DNA from: Clavaria fumosa
Lineage: Eukaryota; Basidiomycota; Agaricomycetes; Agaricales; Clavariaceae
NCBI GenBank assembly: GCA_951802425.1
Contig: OX637796.1
Coordinates: 1,674,001-1,738,000 of the forward strand
Length of the DNA: 64,000 nucleotides
Direction: 5' to 3'
The notes beneath the pieces were generated by a model. That model did no database searches and was not told the DNA's origin. It saw nothing but the letters and a program-made list of their open reading frames with translations. A program made the position numbers and the translations under genes. Below, one piece after another: positions 1-9,841 of the stretch; position 1 is the stretch's first letter; each line of letters opens with the position of its first letter.

Positions 1-1299
1 CTCGGCTGAGGGTGCCTCTGAGTCGCTGTGCCCGTGCCACGACAGTTGCAACCGCGAAAGGAGCTTGAGTGTCCGGAAGAACCTATCAGCTGGATCATTG
101 AAGCTTGCGGAATAGGCTCACTATCACTCTTTTGTTGTTCATTGGGACTCTCGGCACCTTCTTGACCCAGAACATTTTTATACAATTTGAGCTTTGGAGA
201 CTCAAGAATCCGAAGTGGAATCCTTGTGCGGACATCGGGAATATAATGCTAAATTAAACATCAATCATATGCCGTGTCGATGGGAATCGGATCTCACAGC
301 AATCACTACATTTATTCCTCGAACTTTTGCTTTGGATTCAACTGCCATCCATGATTGTATCTGGTGCACATAAACGAATGAGAGTGGCGGCGGATTCTAT
401 GTGAATTTTGATGTGAGAAAGATAAAATAGACATTGGAAGGCACATACTTGGACTTGGTCAATTTCCACTGCCATTACATACTCGGCTTTAAGATCTCGC
501 TTGTGGAATCGGTGTTCACTTTTAGGCCAGCGATAGATTCTGACATTTGAAGTGCGGAAGCTCGAAGTATCATTGGTCCAGTTATCATCAGTGTGTTCAC
601 AGGACACTATCCAATGCGGTGCAACCTGCAGAGGAGCAATCCTGAGGTGAAATAAAGCTAGAGGAACAAGACATACCCCATCTGCAGTGGCCTCCGTTGC
701 AGACGATCCTCCCTGCTCAGCAGAGAAATCCATTGTTGCTGCGAGGCCAAGTTTACCACCAAGTTTGCCCGACCAAGATCTCCCAGAAATGAACTTCATC
801 ATGAACTCAGGTTCCATATATGCTGTCAACGGTATGCTAATCACTGGTTAGGTAGGGGTCTTTGAATAAGAAGAATACTTACATCTGTTCAGTCCACAGA
901 TATTTCTGACCATGCGCCAAAAATCCCACTGAGCCTATCGCAGAATCCACCTCCAAGGATTTGGTACTTCTCGTTGCGAGATGAACTTGGGCTCCTATGG
1001 CTGGCTGGTCCACACCTACTAACACACCTGCTTCCAAATTTGGATTTGGTTCGGGGTAGAACTAAATGAATGTTTGCCGCATGCATTATTCAACTATTAC
1101 AAAAAGAGGTGGGGAGCAGACCTTGGCTTTTATTATGACCTTCAAAAAATCATGCTCTTGGTCATCCACCAAAATAGCTAAAGTAATTTCTGATTTGTGA
1201 ACAATTTCTTGACTGGTATTTGTGCCTTCTCGAGGTGGAGGCAGAGGCTTGTCATTATCATCTGGTTCGGTGTCTTGGTGGTCATCTGTGCTATGTGAG

Positions 1300-1604
1300 T
1301 GTCAGACTTAGTCTCATGGTTCACACAACTTAACGTAAGGTCGATGATGACGATACTAACATAAGGGGAAAAGGGTACAAGTAAGAAAGCGACGTAGTAT
1401 ATATAGCGAGAGGTTCGGGAGTTGCTGGCGTTCCCACGCTCGGACCCCGTGTGTCACGTGATGCGTCCAGGCCCGGGTCACGTGATTTTCCCATTATGTA
1501 AGCCACCACCCATTCGGGTCACGTGACTCGTCTGCAAACTTCCCGCAACTCTTTTGCGATCCTTTCTTGGCCTTTCCAACCTGCTTATGTAAGCGATCCT
1601 GACA
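1300..1604 (-). repeat. 3' LTR of the Ty3 element
   Basis: This 305-bp LTR aligns without gaps to 6825-7129 at an offset of 5525, with nine differences. It carries the U3 CACGTG motifs and TATA run of its partner. At 1352 it has G where the other copy has A, which breaks the perfect match to the primer site. Confidence 0.97.
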
Positions 1605-1619
1605 TCACCCCCCTCTTAA
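1605..1619 (-). promoter_or_regulatory. Polypurine tract of the Ty3 element
   Basis: A purine run (AAGAGGGGGGTGA on the coding strand) abuts the 3' LTR, where plus-strand DNA synthesis is primed in LTR elements. Confidence 0.8.
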
Positions 1620-4600
1620 GGCTGGGCGTCTCGACCTGCCAACTTCGCCTTGTCAGGGTATTGCTGGAAGAAGTCCCGGAGCAACAGTGCAACGTTAGTG
1701 AGGTTGCGACGAGGTTCCCAGGTGTTCTCCTCTGCAGGGTATCCTAACCACTTCACCAAATACTTCACTCCCCGTCCAACCTTCTTGACATCAAGAATTT
1801 CCTCCACCTCATACTCCAAGTGGTCATCGTCAATCGTGGGGGGTGGGGGTGGAGGCAAGTTCTGGGAAGGGAAAGAGGGAGCAATATACGGGGTGAGTAG
1901 CAACTCATTGAAAACCTGGTGAATGCGCCATGCTCGGGGGAGCTTGAGTCGGTATGCTGCTGGTCCAACCTTCTCTTCGATGGTGAAGGGTCCAGCCCGC
2001 TTGTTGTCAAGCTTCTTGGATGGTCGATCCATTTTCAGGTTCCGGGTATCCAGCCAGACTAAGTCCCCCTTTGAGTATTCACGACTCGGGCGCTTTCCTT
2101 TATCATAGCTAGCCTTCATCGCATCTGCCGCCTTCCCCATTGCATCCCTGGCTGCTCTTCGGGATTCCGTGAGCTTGGCCATCCACTCGTCTGCTGCAGG
2201 GTTCACTTCAGAGGGCGGCCGGATACCACCATTCCAAGGGTGCCGGCCATACTCCAGATAGAAAGGTGTGAATCCAGTGGCTGAGTGCTCACGGTTATTG
2301 AGCGCGAATTCAGCTGTGGATAGCCACTCTGCCCAATCATCCTGCAGATGGTCAACATAGGCCCGGAGATACACTTCAACCTTCTGATTGACCCGCTCTG
2401 TCTGTCCATCTGTTTGTGGGTGGAAGGCAGTGCTCGGGTTCGCCTTAACTCCAATCATCCCATAAAACTCCCTCATGAATCTGGACACAAATTGGGTTCC
2501 CCGGTCACTCACAACTTTCTGCGGGACTCCATGGTCGCGGAAGACCCGGTCTCGAAGGATCCGAGCAGCACCAAGTCCCGTGAGGTCAAGGCCAATAGCT
2601 TCGATGAGAGTTCGTTTTGTAAACTTGTCGACAATGACAAGGATCGCATTGTGACCACGTGAGAGGGGGAAAGGTCCAACAATGTCCCAAGAGATGACTG
2701 CCCAGGGGCTCTCAGGGACAGGGTGCGGATGGAGTGGAGCGGCGCGCCTGGTACGATCAGGCTTGATTCGTTGGCATGTCTCACATCCACCTGCATACCG
2801 ATTGGAATCCTTCACCATGCCCACCCACCAATAGGACCTCAGCAGAGCCGCCCTCAGTTTCCGTGGACCAGGGTGTCCTGCGATGGGGAGGTCATGCTCA
2901 AAGGTGAGCACTGCCATCCGATCTCTCGTCCACTCATCATCAAGCTCCTCTGGCTTCTGCACATATACCGCACTGTTTTTCTGGAGTAGCGTCTCCATCT
3001 CCGATGTGAACGATGTGCGGGTCTCAGCCTCTGGGAAGACCTGTACTGGTGCATCCTCCTCCACCATCTCTCCATAGTCTGGCCTCCGTGAGAGTGCATC
3101 CGCTTTCGTGTTTGACTTCCCAGTACGGTACTTGATCTCGAAGTCAAAGCACTGGAGCTCTCCAACCCAACGGACCTGCCTCGGTTTCAACTTCTGGGGC
3201 TTCCGGAAGTACTGGAGGTTAGCATGGTCCGTCCAGATTTCGATAGTCTCTTCCACCCCAATCAGGTAAGCCCGCCACTCGCGTAGTGCCCGGATTACAG
3301 CCAGGAACTCCTTGTCGTACACATCGTAATTCTTCTCAGCTGCAGTGAGGGCTTTGGAGATGTAGTCTACAACTCTCCAAGTCTCATCCACCTGCTGCTG
3401 TGAGAGAACTCCTCCAGTCGCCAAGTTGCTCGCATCTGTTTCTACCTTCCATCTCCCTTTGTCTTGTGGTAGAGCCAAGACCGGGGCTGATACTAGTGCC
3501 AGGCGGAGATCTTGGAAGGCTGCTTCCTCCTCCTCCTCCCATCTCCACGGGACTTTCCCTGTCAGCTGGAAGAGTGGTTTTGCCCAGGCAGAGAGATTTG
3601 GGATGTGCCGGCGGAGGTAGTTCAGCATCCCGTTGAATCTTTGTACCTCTTTCACATTTTTCGGTCTGGGCCAGTTACGGATCGCCGCGCCTTTAGCTGG
3701 GTCATGCTCTAGACGGTTGTGGGAGATCTTCATCCCCAGGAAGAAAACCTCACTCTTCTCGAACTCGCACTTGCTGAGTCTGAGACACAGGCCATTCTCC
3801 CCAAACTTCTTCAAGACCCGATCCATCCAATACCGATGTGTAGCCAAATCCTCTGCAAACACTATAACATCATCAACATAGGCTCGGACATGCCCCCCTG
3901 CAATCTCTTCTCTCAACACATGGTTCATGAAGCGCTGGAAGGTTGCAGGTGCATTCTGCAGCCCAAACCACATAACTGCCGGTTCGAAGAGTCCACGGGG
4001 CGTTAGGAAAGCACAGCGGTGCTGATGTTCTGGCCAGACCTGCATCGATGGGAAACCTCCCTTCGCATCAATCTTGGAATAGATGGTCGCCCCCTTTAAC
4101 ACATCCACAGTGTCTCGTATGAGGGGGAGGGGGTACTTGTCTTTGATTAGATACGAGTTCAGCCTAGAGTAATCGATAATCGGCCGCAGCTTGTCCTTCT
4201 CATGTTTGAAGAAGAAGGGGCTTGCGTACGGGGACTTCGAAGGTCGGATTCGTCCAGAAGCTAGCTGCTCATCCACCCAGCGATTCATTTCCACCATCTC
4301 TTCTCGCGTCAGAGAGTATAGCTTAGAGGAGAGGTGTCCAGGGTCTGTTTTAAACTCGATTTTGATATCAAAGTCAGGGCGGGAGCGGGGGAGCTCATCC
4401 CACTTTGCTTCACTAAAAACCAAAGGGTAGCGGCTGGGCCAATCAGGGGTAGGGCCAGTGTTGGGAAAACGGGTGTCCGGGATACTGGCCGAGGCCAGGG
4501 TACTCGCTTTTGGTGGACCTGAGGGTCGAACAGGGGACCGGTGGCTGTGTGGGGAGGAGGCACAGGAGTTGGGGCAGCGGGTGAGCCTTACTTCAGCTTT

Positions 4601-5188
4601 CACCCAGTCAATCTCTGGATTATGACGCTTTAGCCAATCATGCCCAAGGATCGCCGTGTGGGACTGAGTATTCCCTAGCAGGAAGTGGATCCGCTCCTGG
4701 TGGTCGCCAACCGTCACAAGCAGCTCCATCCCATACCGGATCTTACCATCTCTGTTCTGTGTTCCATCCACATTATACATGGTGATTGGATTCAGCAAGG
4801 GAGATGGTTCCAATCCCACTTTTTTCGCCCACTCCAAGTCCATAAAGCAGTTGGTGCAGCCTGAGTCGACAAGGGCTTTCGTAGTTGCCCCTTTGCCAGT
4901 GCTGAGAGCCTCCAGGTGCACCTGGATGGAGAGCTCTCGGGGCATACGCAATAGGGTGTCCTTCAGCACCTCTGCAAGGTGCTTTGTTGGCTCCACTTGG
5001 CTGCTAGTCCCCTTTTCTCTTTTCGGTATTTCACTTTTAGCGGTTTCCGTTTCCGCTTTGTCCTTCACCTCAGCCCCAATCCGGGTGTGTCTCCGCTGCA
5101 AGATAGTGTATTTTGGGATACTAGCTGCAGGTACAGGGACGGGAGGGGGGCTGGGATATCTACTCCTGAGACTCCAGTTCGGACTCAC
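1616..5188 (-). CDS. Pol polyprotein of the Ty3 chromovirus (PR-RT-RH-IN-chromodomain)
   Basis: About 1,190 residues with no internal stop. In order: aspartic protease with DSG near residue 108; reverse transcriptase with YVDD at about 437-440; RNase H starting near DAS at 585; integrase zinc finger (H765, H772, C802, C805) and D835-D895-E931, giving the D,D35E spacing; a GPF motif near 1066; and a C-terminal chromodomain (about 1126-1175) that targets integration to chromatin. The first codon counted is GTG at 5188 and the frame is open back to 5215, overlapping gag by about 30 nt in the -1 frame. All catalytic residues are present, so the protein may be functional even though its LTRs have diverged. 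Confidence 0.95.
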   Translation of the reverse strand: MSPNWSLRSRYPSPPPVPVPAASIPKYTILQRRHTRIGAEVKDKAETETAKSEIPKREKGTSSQVEPTKHLAEVLKDTLLRMPRELSIQVHLEALSTGKGATTKALVDSGCTNCFMDLEWAKKVGLEPSPLLNPITMYNVDGTQNRDGKIRYGMELLVTVGDHQERIHFLLGNTQSHTAILGHDWLKRHNPEIDWVKAEVRLTRCPNSCASSPHSHRSPVRPSGPPKASTLASASIPDTRFPNTGPTPDWPSRYPLVFSEAKWDELPRSRPDFDIKIEFKTDPGHLSSKLYSLTREEMVEMNRWVDEQLASGRIRPSKSPYASPFFFKHEKDKLRPIIDYSRLNSYLIKDKYPLPLIRDTVDVLKGATIYSKIDAKGGFPSMQVWPEHQHRCAFLTPRGLFEPAVMWFGLQNAPATFQRFMNHVLREEIAGGHVRAYVDDVIVFAEDLATHRYWMDRVLKKFGENGLCLRLSKCEFEKSEVFFLGMKISHNRLEHDPAKGAAIRNWPRPKNVKEVQRFNGMLNYLRRHIPNLSAWAKPLFQLTGKVPWRWEEEEEAAFQDLRLALVSAPVLALPQDKGRWKVETDASNLATGGVLSQQQVDETWRVVDYISKALTAAEKNYDVYDKEFLAVIRALREWRAYLIGVEETIEIWTDHANLQYFRKPQKLKPRQVRWVGELQCFDFEIKYRTGKSNTKADALSRRPDYGEMVEEDAPVQVFPEAETRTSFTSEMETLLQKNSAVYVQKPEELDDEWTRDRMAVLTFEHDLPIAGHPGPRKLRAALLRSYWWVGMVKDSNRYAGGCETCQRIKPDRTRRAAPLHPHPVPESPWAVISWDIVGPFPLSRGHNAILVIVDKFTKRTLIEAIGLDLTGLGAARILRDRVFRDHGVPQKVVSDRGTQFVSRFMREFYGMIGVKANPSTAFHPQTDGQTERVNQKVEVYLRAYVDHLQDDWAEWLSTAEFALNNREHSATGFTPFYLEYGRHPWNGGIRPPSEVNPAADEWMAKLTESRRAARDAMGKAADAMKASYDKGKRPSREYSKGDLVWLDTRNLKMDRPSKKLDNKRAGPFTIEEKVGPAAYRLKLPRAWRIHQVFNELLLTPYIAPSFPSQNLPPPPPPTIDDDHLEYEVEEILDVKKVGRGVKYLVKWLGYPAEENTWEPRRNLTNVALLLRDFFQQYPDKAKLAGRDAQP

Positions 5189-6171
5189 TGGGCCTCGTCT
5201 CCAAAATCCGGCTCTTCAACAGGAGCCCTCTTCTCTCTCTCGAGCAAATCCAGGCGGTCTCGGAGCAGTGCGATCTCGTTCTCATAGTCCTCTGCACTAC
5301 GTGCCTGGCTTTCCACGGCGCGGATCTGCGGACGTGTGTCCTGGAGCTGGCAATCTCTCACCATGTGACCAGCTTGGCCACATCGGAAGCAGGTGCGCAA
5401 CACTCCAGGGGCACGGGCACGATCCACCACCATGGCATCACCGGCATTGGTGGGACGCGGCATGGTGGGAGGGGCAGGGGTGCGGGCCAGAGGCTGGGCC
5501 AGGAAGGGACGGGGGGCTGGGGCGAAGCGGGTTTGTTGAGGGAGGGGGCGGCTGGTTGCGGGCAGAGCAGGACGCACAGAGTTCTGTTGTGCGATGACTC
5601 CGTCGAGGCGATGCTGCTGAGCGTCTAGCTTTTCGGCAAGTGCCTTCCACTGCACGTAGGTCTCTGGCATTGGCGAAACACCATAGACCTTTCCCACTAG
5701 CCTCCTGCTCAGATTCGACTCCAGCCAATGGACCAGGATGTCCGAATTGGCCACTTCTGTCATCCCCGCTCTTCGGAACATTGTTTCGAACTTTGCGAAG
5801 AACTCAGGTGCCGTCATGACACCCTGTTTCAACTTCGCAATATCTGCGAGGGCAGTCGCACGGTCGTTCGGGTCATCGAACGCTCGCTTCATCTCTTCCA
5901 CAAATTCTGCCCAGGTTCCAACCTCGTTGTTACCCAGGATTTCCTCTCCCTTCACATTTGCCCATTCTGCGGCAAACCCCTCGCCAGTAATTTTGCTGAG
6001 GGTGTAGAGGACCTTTGCCAGGTCCGTGGCATAGATTATCGGATTCGCCATAAACAGGAGGCGGAGCGACCGGAGGAATGTACAGAAATTTCTTTTTTGC
6101 CCATCGAATGGGGCGACGACTAAATCCAGCCTCGTGGCATGGACTTCAGGCGGGGCGACGTGGTCAGCCAT
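5185..6171 (-). CDS. Gag of the Ty3 chromovirus
   Basis: The 328-residue protein from the ATG at 6171 is a capsid/nucleocapsid precursor. The N-terminal two thirds is the helical retrotransposon Gag region. A CCHC zinc knuckle (CFRCGQAGHMVRDC) lies about 55 residues from the end, followed by an acidic tail with a coiled-coil-like stretch. The frame stays open upstream of the ATG to 6312 without another ATG. It ends in TGA at 5187-5185, inside the start of the pol frame, so Pol is probably made by a -1 shift or re-initiation. Domain identity is seen directly. The expression mode is inferred. Confidence 0.93.
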   Translation of the reverse strand: MADHVAPPEVHATRLDLVVAPFDGQKRNFCTFLRSLRLLFMANPIIYATDLAKVLYTLSKITGEGFAAEWANVKGEEILGNNEVGTWAEFVEEMKRAFDDPNDRATALADIAKLKQGVMTAPEFFAKFETMFRRAGMTEVANSDILVHWLESNLSRRLVGKVYGVSPMPETYVQWKALAEKLDAQQHRLDGVIAQQNSVRPALPATSRPLPQQTRFAPAPRPFLAQPLARTPAPPTMPRPTNAGDAMVVDRARAPGVLRTCFRCGQAGHMVRDCQLQDTRPQIRAVESQARSAEDYENEIALLRDRLDLLEREKRAPVEEPDFGDEAQ

Positions 6172-6812
6172 CACAGACCCTGGTGGTGGTGATGGGGTTT
6201 CGGGGACGTCGGTAACAGGGGAATTGGGGGGGAGCTGGGCTCGACCCAGTCTCGGACGCAGACGCTGTAAATAGAATTCCGGGCCTTGGGCACTCAGGAT
6301 TTCTTCGATCTCTTAGCAGTCCTGTCCTCTCAGGCTGCTCTCTATGTATCTAGGTACTTATAGAACTCTTATTCTATAAAACTTGTTGCTAGCGTGGGGC
6401 CCAAATGGTGTCCCAGGTGGTCACTCCACAACTCCTAGTGAGTTGCCCGTGTGCCCTTCTGACAATGGTCACAGAGCAAGGGCCCTGTCCACTGGACCAG
6501 GAAACTACAGAAAAACTATGTATAGGGCCTTTCCGTGCCCTGTACACTACACGATTCACTGGTACATAGCTGTAAAGCAAAGTTCCGGGCCTTTGGCACT
6601 CGGTGTCTCTTGGGGAGGGTCACAGTAGACTTCCTCTGGGTCTGGTCACGTGTATCTACACACAGTAAAAATTTCACACAGTTCTGTTGCACACCGTGGG
6701 CAGGGTAAAGAGAAAGAGGATGAGGGGGATAAGCTGTCACAGAGTGTGACAGTTTGAGATAGGGGTCCAGGCTAGCCGGGTTAGGACACGGGGCTAGGGC
6801 AGACAGGGGTTG

Positions 6813-6824
6813 ATGTTAGTATTG
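6813..6824 (-). promoter_or_regulatory. Self-priming primer-binding site
   Basis: The 12 nt directly after the 5' LTR read CAATACTAACAT on the coding strand. The same 12 nt occur on the plus strand at 6876-6887 inside the LTR, so the RNA 5' end can fold back and pair perfectly with this site. No tRNA 3' end such as the initiator-tRNA TGGT start is seen. This is the arrangement known for Tf1/sushi self-primed elements. Confidence 0.8.
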
Positions 6825-7129
6825 TGTCAGACTTAGTCTCACGGTTCACACAACTTAACGTAAGGTCGATGATGACAATACTAACATAAGGGGAAAAGGG
6901 TACAAGTAAGAAAGCGACGTAGTATATATAGCGAGAGGTTCGGGAGTTGCCGGCGTTCCCACGCTCGGACCCCGTGCATCACGTGATGTGTCCAGGCCCG
7001 GGTCACGTGATTTTCCCATTATGTAAGCCACCACCCGTTCGGGTCACGTGACTCGTCCGCAAACTTCCCGCAACTCTTTTGCAATCCTTTCTTGGCCTTT
7101 CCAACCTGCTTATGTAAGCGATCCTGACA
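6825..7129 (-). repeat. 5' LTR of the Ty3 element
   Basis: This is the promoter-bearing LTR for the minus-strand transcript. It has three CACGTG motifs (6980-6985, 7004-7009, 7045-7050) upstream of a TATATATA run at 6921-6930. The likely transcript start is near 6890, about 35 nt downstream of the TATA run. Confidence 0.95.
6921..6930 (-). promoter_or_regulatory. TATA element of the retrotransposon promoter
   Basis: A TATATATA run in the 5' LTR lies about 35-40 nt upstream of the segment (6876-6887) that pairs with the primer site. This is the spacing expected if transcription starts just before that segment. Confidence 0.6.
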
Positions 7130-7134
7130 GTGAG

Positions 7135-7331
7135 CCAATACCTCCACTCTGATAGTGCTTCTTATGGCTCTGGGAGTTCTGACTGGCACCTGTATTCTGG
7201 TAAGCAGAGGGCGGTGCTCCAGAAGAACCAGTGCTATACCAATACCTCTGCTCTGATAGTGCTTTTTATGGCTCTGGGAGCTCTGGCTGGCACCTGTATT
7301 CTGGTCAGCAGAGGGCGGTGCTCCAGAAGAA
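7135..7331. repeat. 104-bp tandem duplication in the disrupted exon
   Basis: Two copies start at 7135 and 7239 with a handful of substitutions. The first begins at the base after the target-site duplication of the Ty3 element. The period of 104 is not a multiple of three, so the copies are read in different frames and the downstream exon frame is lost. Confidence 0.85.
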
Positions 7332-8890
7332 GTTCCTTGATTGCCCAAAGTGGAATGTGTGCTGATATGTGTCTTATTATCTCTGCAAACATTATTATTA
7401 ATGATAATAATATAAAAGGAAGATGCAAAACCCTCACTTGAAATTGATAGCAGGAATATCCACCAGAGGCCGTATGATTACAGGGAAACCTGATATATTT
7501 GCCAGCTCATCAGCTTGGTGGATGAGCTTTGCCGACATCTCTCCAAAGATTGCTAATGCTTCTGACTCAACAGAAAGCATCATAGCAACTGGGCCCCAGC
7601 AACCTTGTCTCCGAAGTTTGACCAGGCAAGCATGATCAAAATGGGCATCAATCCATGCATCTGCCAGAGTGGGGTCATGCACTGAAACAATACAACCTCC
7701 AGAATTCCACTGCGTGCCCAGGAGGGTGCAATCATTAATGTTTGTTGCCATTAACTTCCTGCAGAGACAGATTGAGTCAGTACCACTTGAATTGGGTTTC
7801 CTGATCAAAAATCTCACCCGTTTGTGGTGCCAGATACTTGTGGCCTGCAGATCACATAGGCAGCCTCAGCTGCCTCCTCTTCATAGGTCATCCTTTTCAA
7901 CACTGTTGGGAGGAGCTCTGCTGCGCAATCTATGGCTGGCCCAACAGTAACACCAAGTTTTGTCTGATACATTACTTATGTGAGGGATGGGCATGAACAC
8001 TGAAAGAGAAAGACAAACTGAGACCCTTTGAACATGAATAGTATCATCCTTGACCTTTGTCTGAGCAGCATGCTCCTAGCCATTAATCAGCACATTTGCC
8101 ATGTCACAACATATGAATTTACCACAACTGCAAACTTGGTGCTTTGGTGAACCTGCAGGATGGCAGTGCTTCAATAAGAATGTCTAAAAGGTATGGCCCA
8201 TCTACTTAACAGGAAGTGCTCTATCGAGTCATTGATGACAGAGATGAGACCCGCAATCTGAAGAGCATCACGGTCACGGGCAAGGACACGCTTGATACGG
8301 TTCCGGGAGAGTATATGCTGAGACTTCTTGCCAACAGATTTCCATGATCTGCAATCCGAGATCAACAAAGGGTTGTGCCACAGGATGGTGACTCACTCAG
8401 ACAAGCGGTTAAGATGATCAGTAGACACGACGCCATGAATGGATGTCTCCTGCAGTGCTGTGTTCAAGTCTTGAACACACCGGGCCAGTGACTCCAAGTC
8501 ATTGTCACTCTGTGGGATTTTCTGCAAGGAATTAATGAGTAATACGACAACATGGGTAAGTGAGATATTCCACACCTGAATAGCATCGAGGAGAATCATA
8601 AATCCCTTGATACCTTCCTGCAGTCCCGGCACACCCATCTCACCTGAAACCTTTTTGGTAAGCGAAAGAGCATCCCGGAGGCTGATGAAGGGAGGGGATT
8701 GAGGCTCTGAAAATGATCCGAGCTTCACTAGGGTGGTGTTGAGAGCTTCGCGCATATGTCGTGATATGTAGCACTCGTCGACCGTCGACAAAAGCTGAGA
8801 CCTGAGAGTCTACGCGTGACAGTCACGATGTAACATAACTTTACTGCTGCTGAAGTGGAAGAGACTCGAGCGCGGAACCACCAGCGAGCG

Positions 8891-9777
8891 ATGTCGTACG
8901 CTCAGCAGCAGCCGCGTTTCTCAGTCCTCTCCACAACCTCTCTCTCGTCGGTAGAGCATCTGTCGCCAAGTACGAGCTCTGCTCGCTTTTCACTCCCGTC
9001 TGCGCCGTCGTCCATCAACACCGTCGGCGGTAGATCAGGCCCTAGGCCAAACATCTACGACAGGAACCTGAACAAGACGAAAACGAGTGAGATATCGGGT
9101 TCAGCATTCGCATTTCTCTTCTCGGAGGTTGTCCAATACACGCAGAAGCGTGTCAGCGGCATAAATGACTTGGAGCGTCGGTGATGTACCTGAATTTGGA
9201 CTTCGCCGCCCTCGTTCTCATAGCAGGGTCTTTACAGCCTCAACACCCTCGGATATCGTATTGGCACGCGCGTTCTCGAGCTCATGGTTTGGCGCACAGA
9301 ATCTACATCCAAGAATCCAAAGCGAGAAACTCGGTTTTTGCCTGTTTTGATGGCAATACACACACAAGTCTGGCGAGCCGTGTTTGCAAAAGCCGCAGAT
9401 GCCATTGAGAAGAGTGTTGAGAACGACGACGAATGTACGTTCCTTCCGACTTGTGACAGCCTTCCATGGTATGATAAATTTCTCTTTATAGACATGATTA
9501 TCGACAATGACCCCATCTTGGAGCGGCACATCTCTGTACCGCGCGATATGAGCCAGCTGAGCTGCTCATCCTTCACAGCCGGAATTGTTGAAGCTGTACT
9601 TGATGGACTGGGTTTTGTACGTCTACAAACTAGCATCCCCCACGTCTACAGCTGATTTCTAGTTAGCCTGCCCGGGTTACCGCGCACAACACCCCAACAA
9701 CGCAGTGGCCTTCACGGACAACTATACTTATAAAGCTAGAAAAATCTGTACTTGAAAGAGAAGAATTCTTGAAGTGA
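8891..9777 (+). CDS. TRS31: TRAPP complex subunit Trs31 / TRAPPC5
   Basis: A Bet3-family subunit of TRAPP, the Rab GEF and tether of ER-Golgi and Golgi traffic. Exons are 8891-9180, 9238-9434, 9492-9616 and 9667-9777. Splicing restores the family signature: NIYDRNLNKTKTSEISGSAF, a VQYTQKRVSGINDLE segment, LNTLGYRIGTRVLELM, ISVPRDMSQLSC, and the end AGIVEAVLDGLGFPARVTAH. The ATG at 8891 (MSYAQQQ) follows a short leader. The start is divergent from the disrupted gene, about 135 bp away, and the 3' end converges on MFAP1. The Ser-rich N-terminal ~60 residues are typical of fungal homologues. Confidence 0.93.
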
Positions 9778-9841
9778 AATCTTGTTAGAAAAGAGCGGGC
9801 TAGTGGCATCTGGCATCTAATGGAAAGAGCGTGCATATGTC

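Larger units (their letters stand above)
1300..7129 (-). mobile_element. Complete Ty3/gypsy chromovirus-type LTR retrotransposon
   Basis: The 5,830-bp element is bounded by two 305-bp LTRs that start TGTCAG and end CTGACA, flanked by a 5-bp duplication GTGAG (1295-1299 and 7130-7134). On the minus strand the order is 5' LTR, self-complementary primer site, leader, Gag, Pol (protease, RT, RNase H, integrase, chromodomain), polypurine tract, 3' LTR. A C-terminal chromodomain and self-priming are known for fungal chromoviruses such as Tf1 and sushi. Gag and Pol are open throughout, yet the LTRs differ at nine places, so the insertion is not very recent. Confidence 0.97.
1..8755 (-). pseudogene. 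Unrecognised multi-exon gene broken by a Ty3 element; 3' end beyond the left edge
   Basis: I do not recognise this gene. Exons read on the minus strand are 8755-8576, 8521-8397, 8348 to about 8170 (3' limit unclear), 7963-7818, 7758-7438, 7382-7135, then after the retroelement 1299-1122, 1061-883, 836-677, 625-449, 396-298 and 248 to the edge. All introns are GT-AG and 35-60 nt, and the frames join cleanly on each side of the element. The first ~120 residues look like a helical bundle with only weak resemblance to MLKL/HeLo-type N-terminal domains. The distal part has no recognised domain. Removing the element and one GTGAG copy joins two coding stretches, so the insertion lies inside an exon. 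A 104-bp tandem duplication beside it changes frame, so the gene is probably dead. It could still be two transcripts. Confidence 0.6.

Noticed and set aside
4779..5597. 272-codon plus-strand open frame across the gag-pol junction
   Set aside because: Antisense shadow of the Ty3 coding region, rich in Gly/Arg/Pro, with no recognisable motif.
6175..6312. Longer Gag start upstream of the ATG at 6171
   Set aside because: The frame is open but has no ATG, so the canonical start at 6171 is kept.
7135..7331. Possible CRISPR-like or satellite array
   Set aside because: Only two long direct copies without spacers, lying in an exon: a simple tandem duplication.
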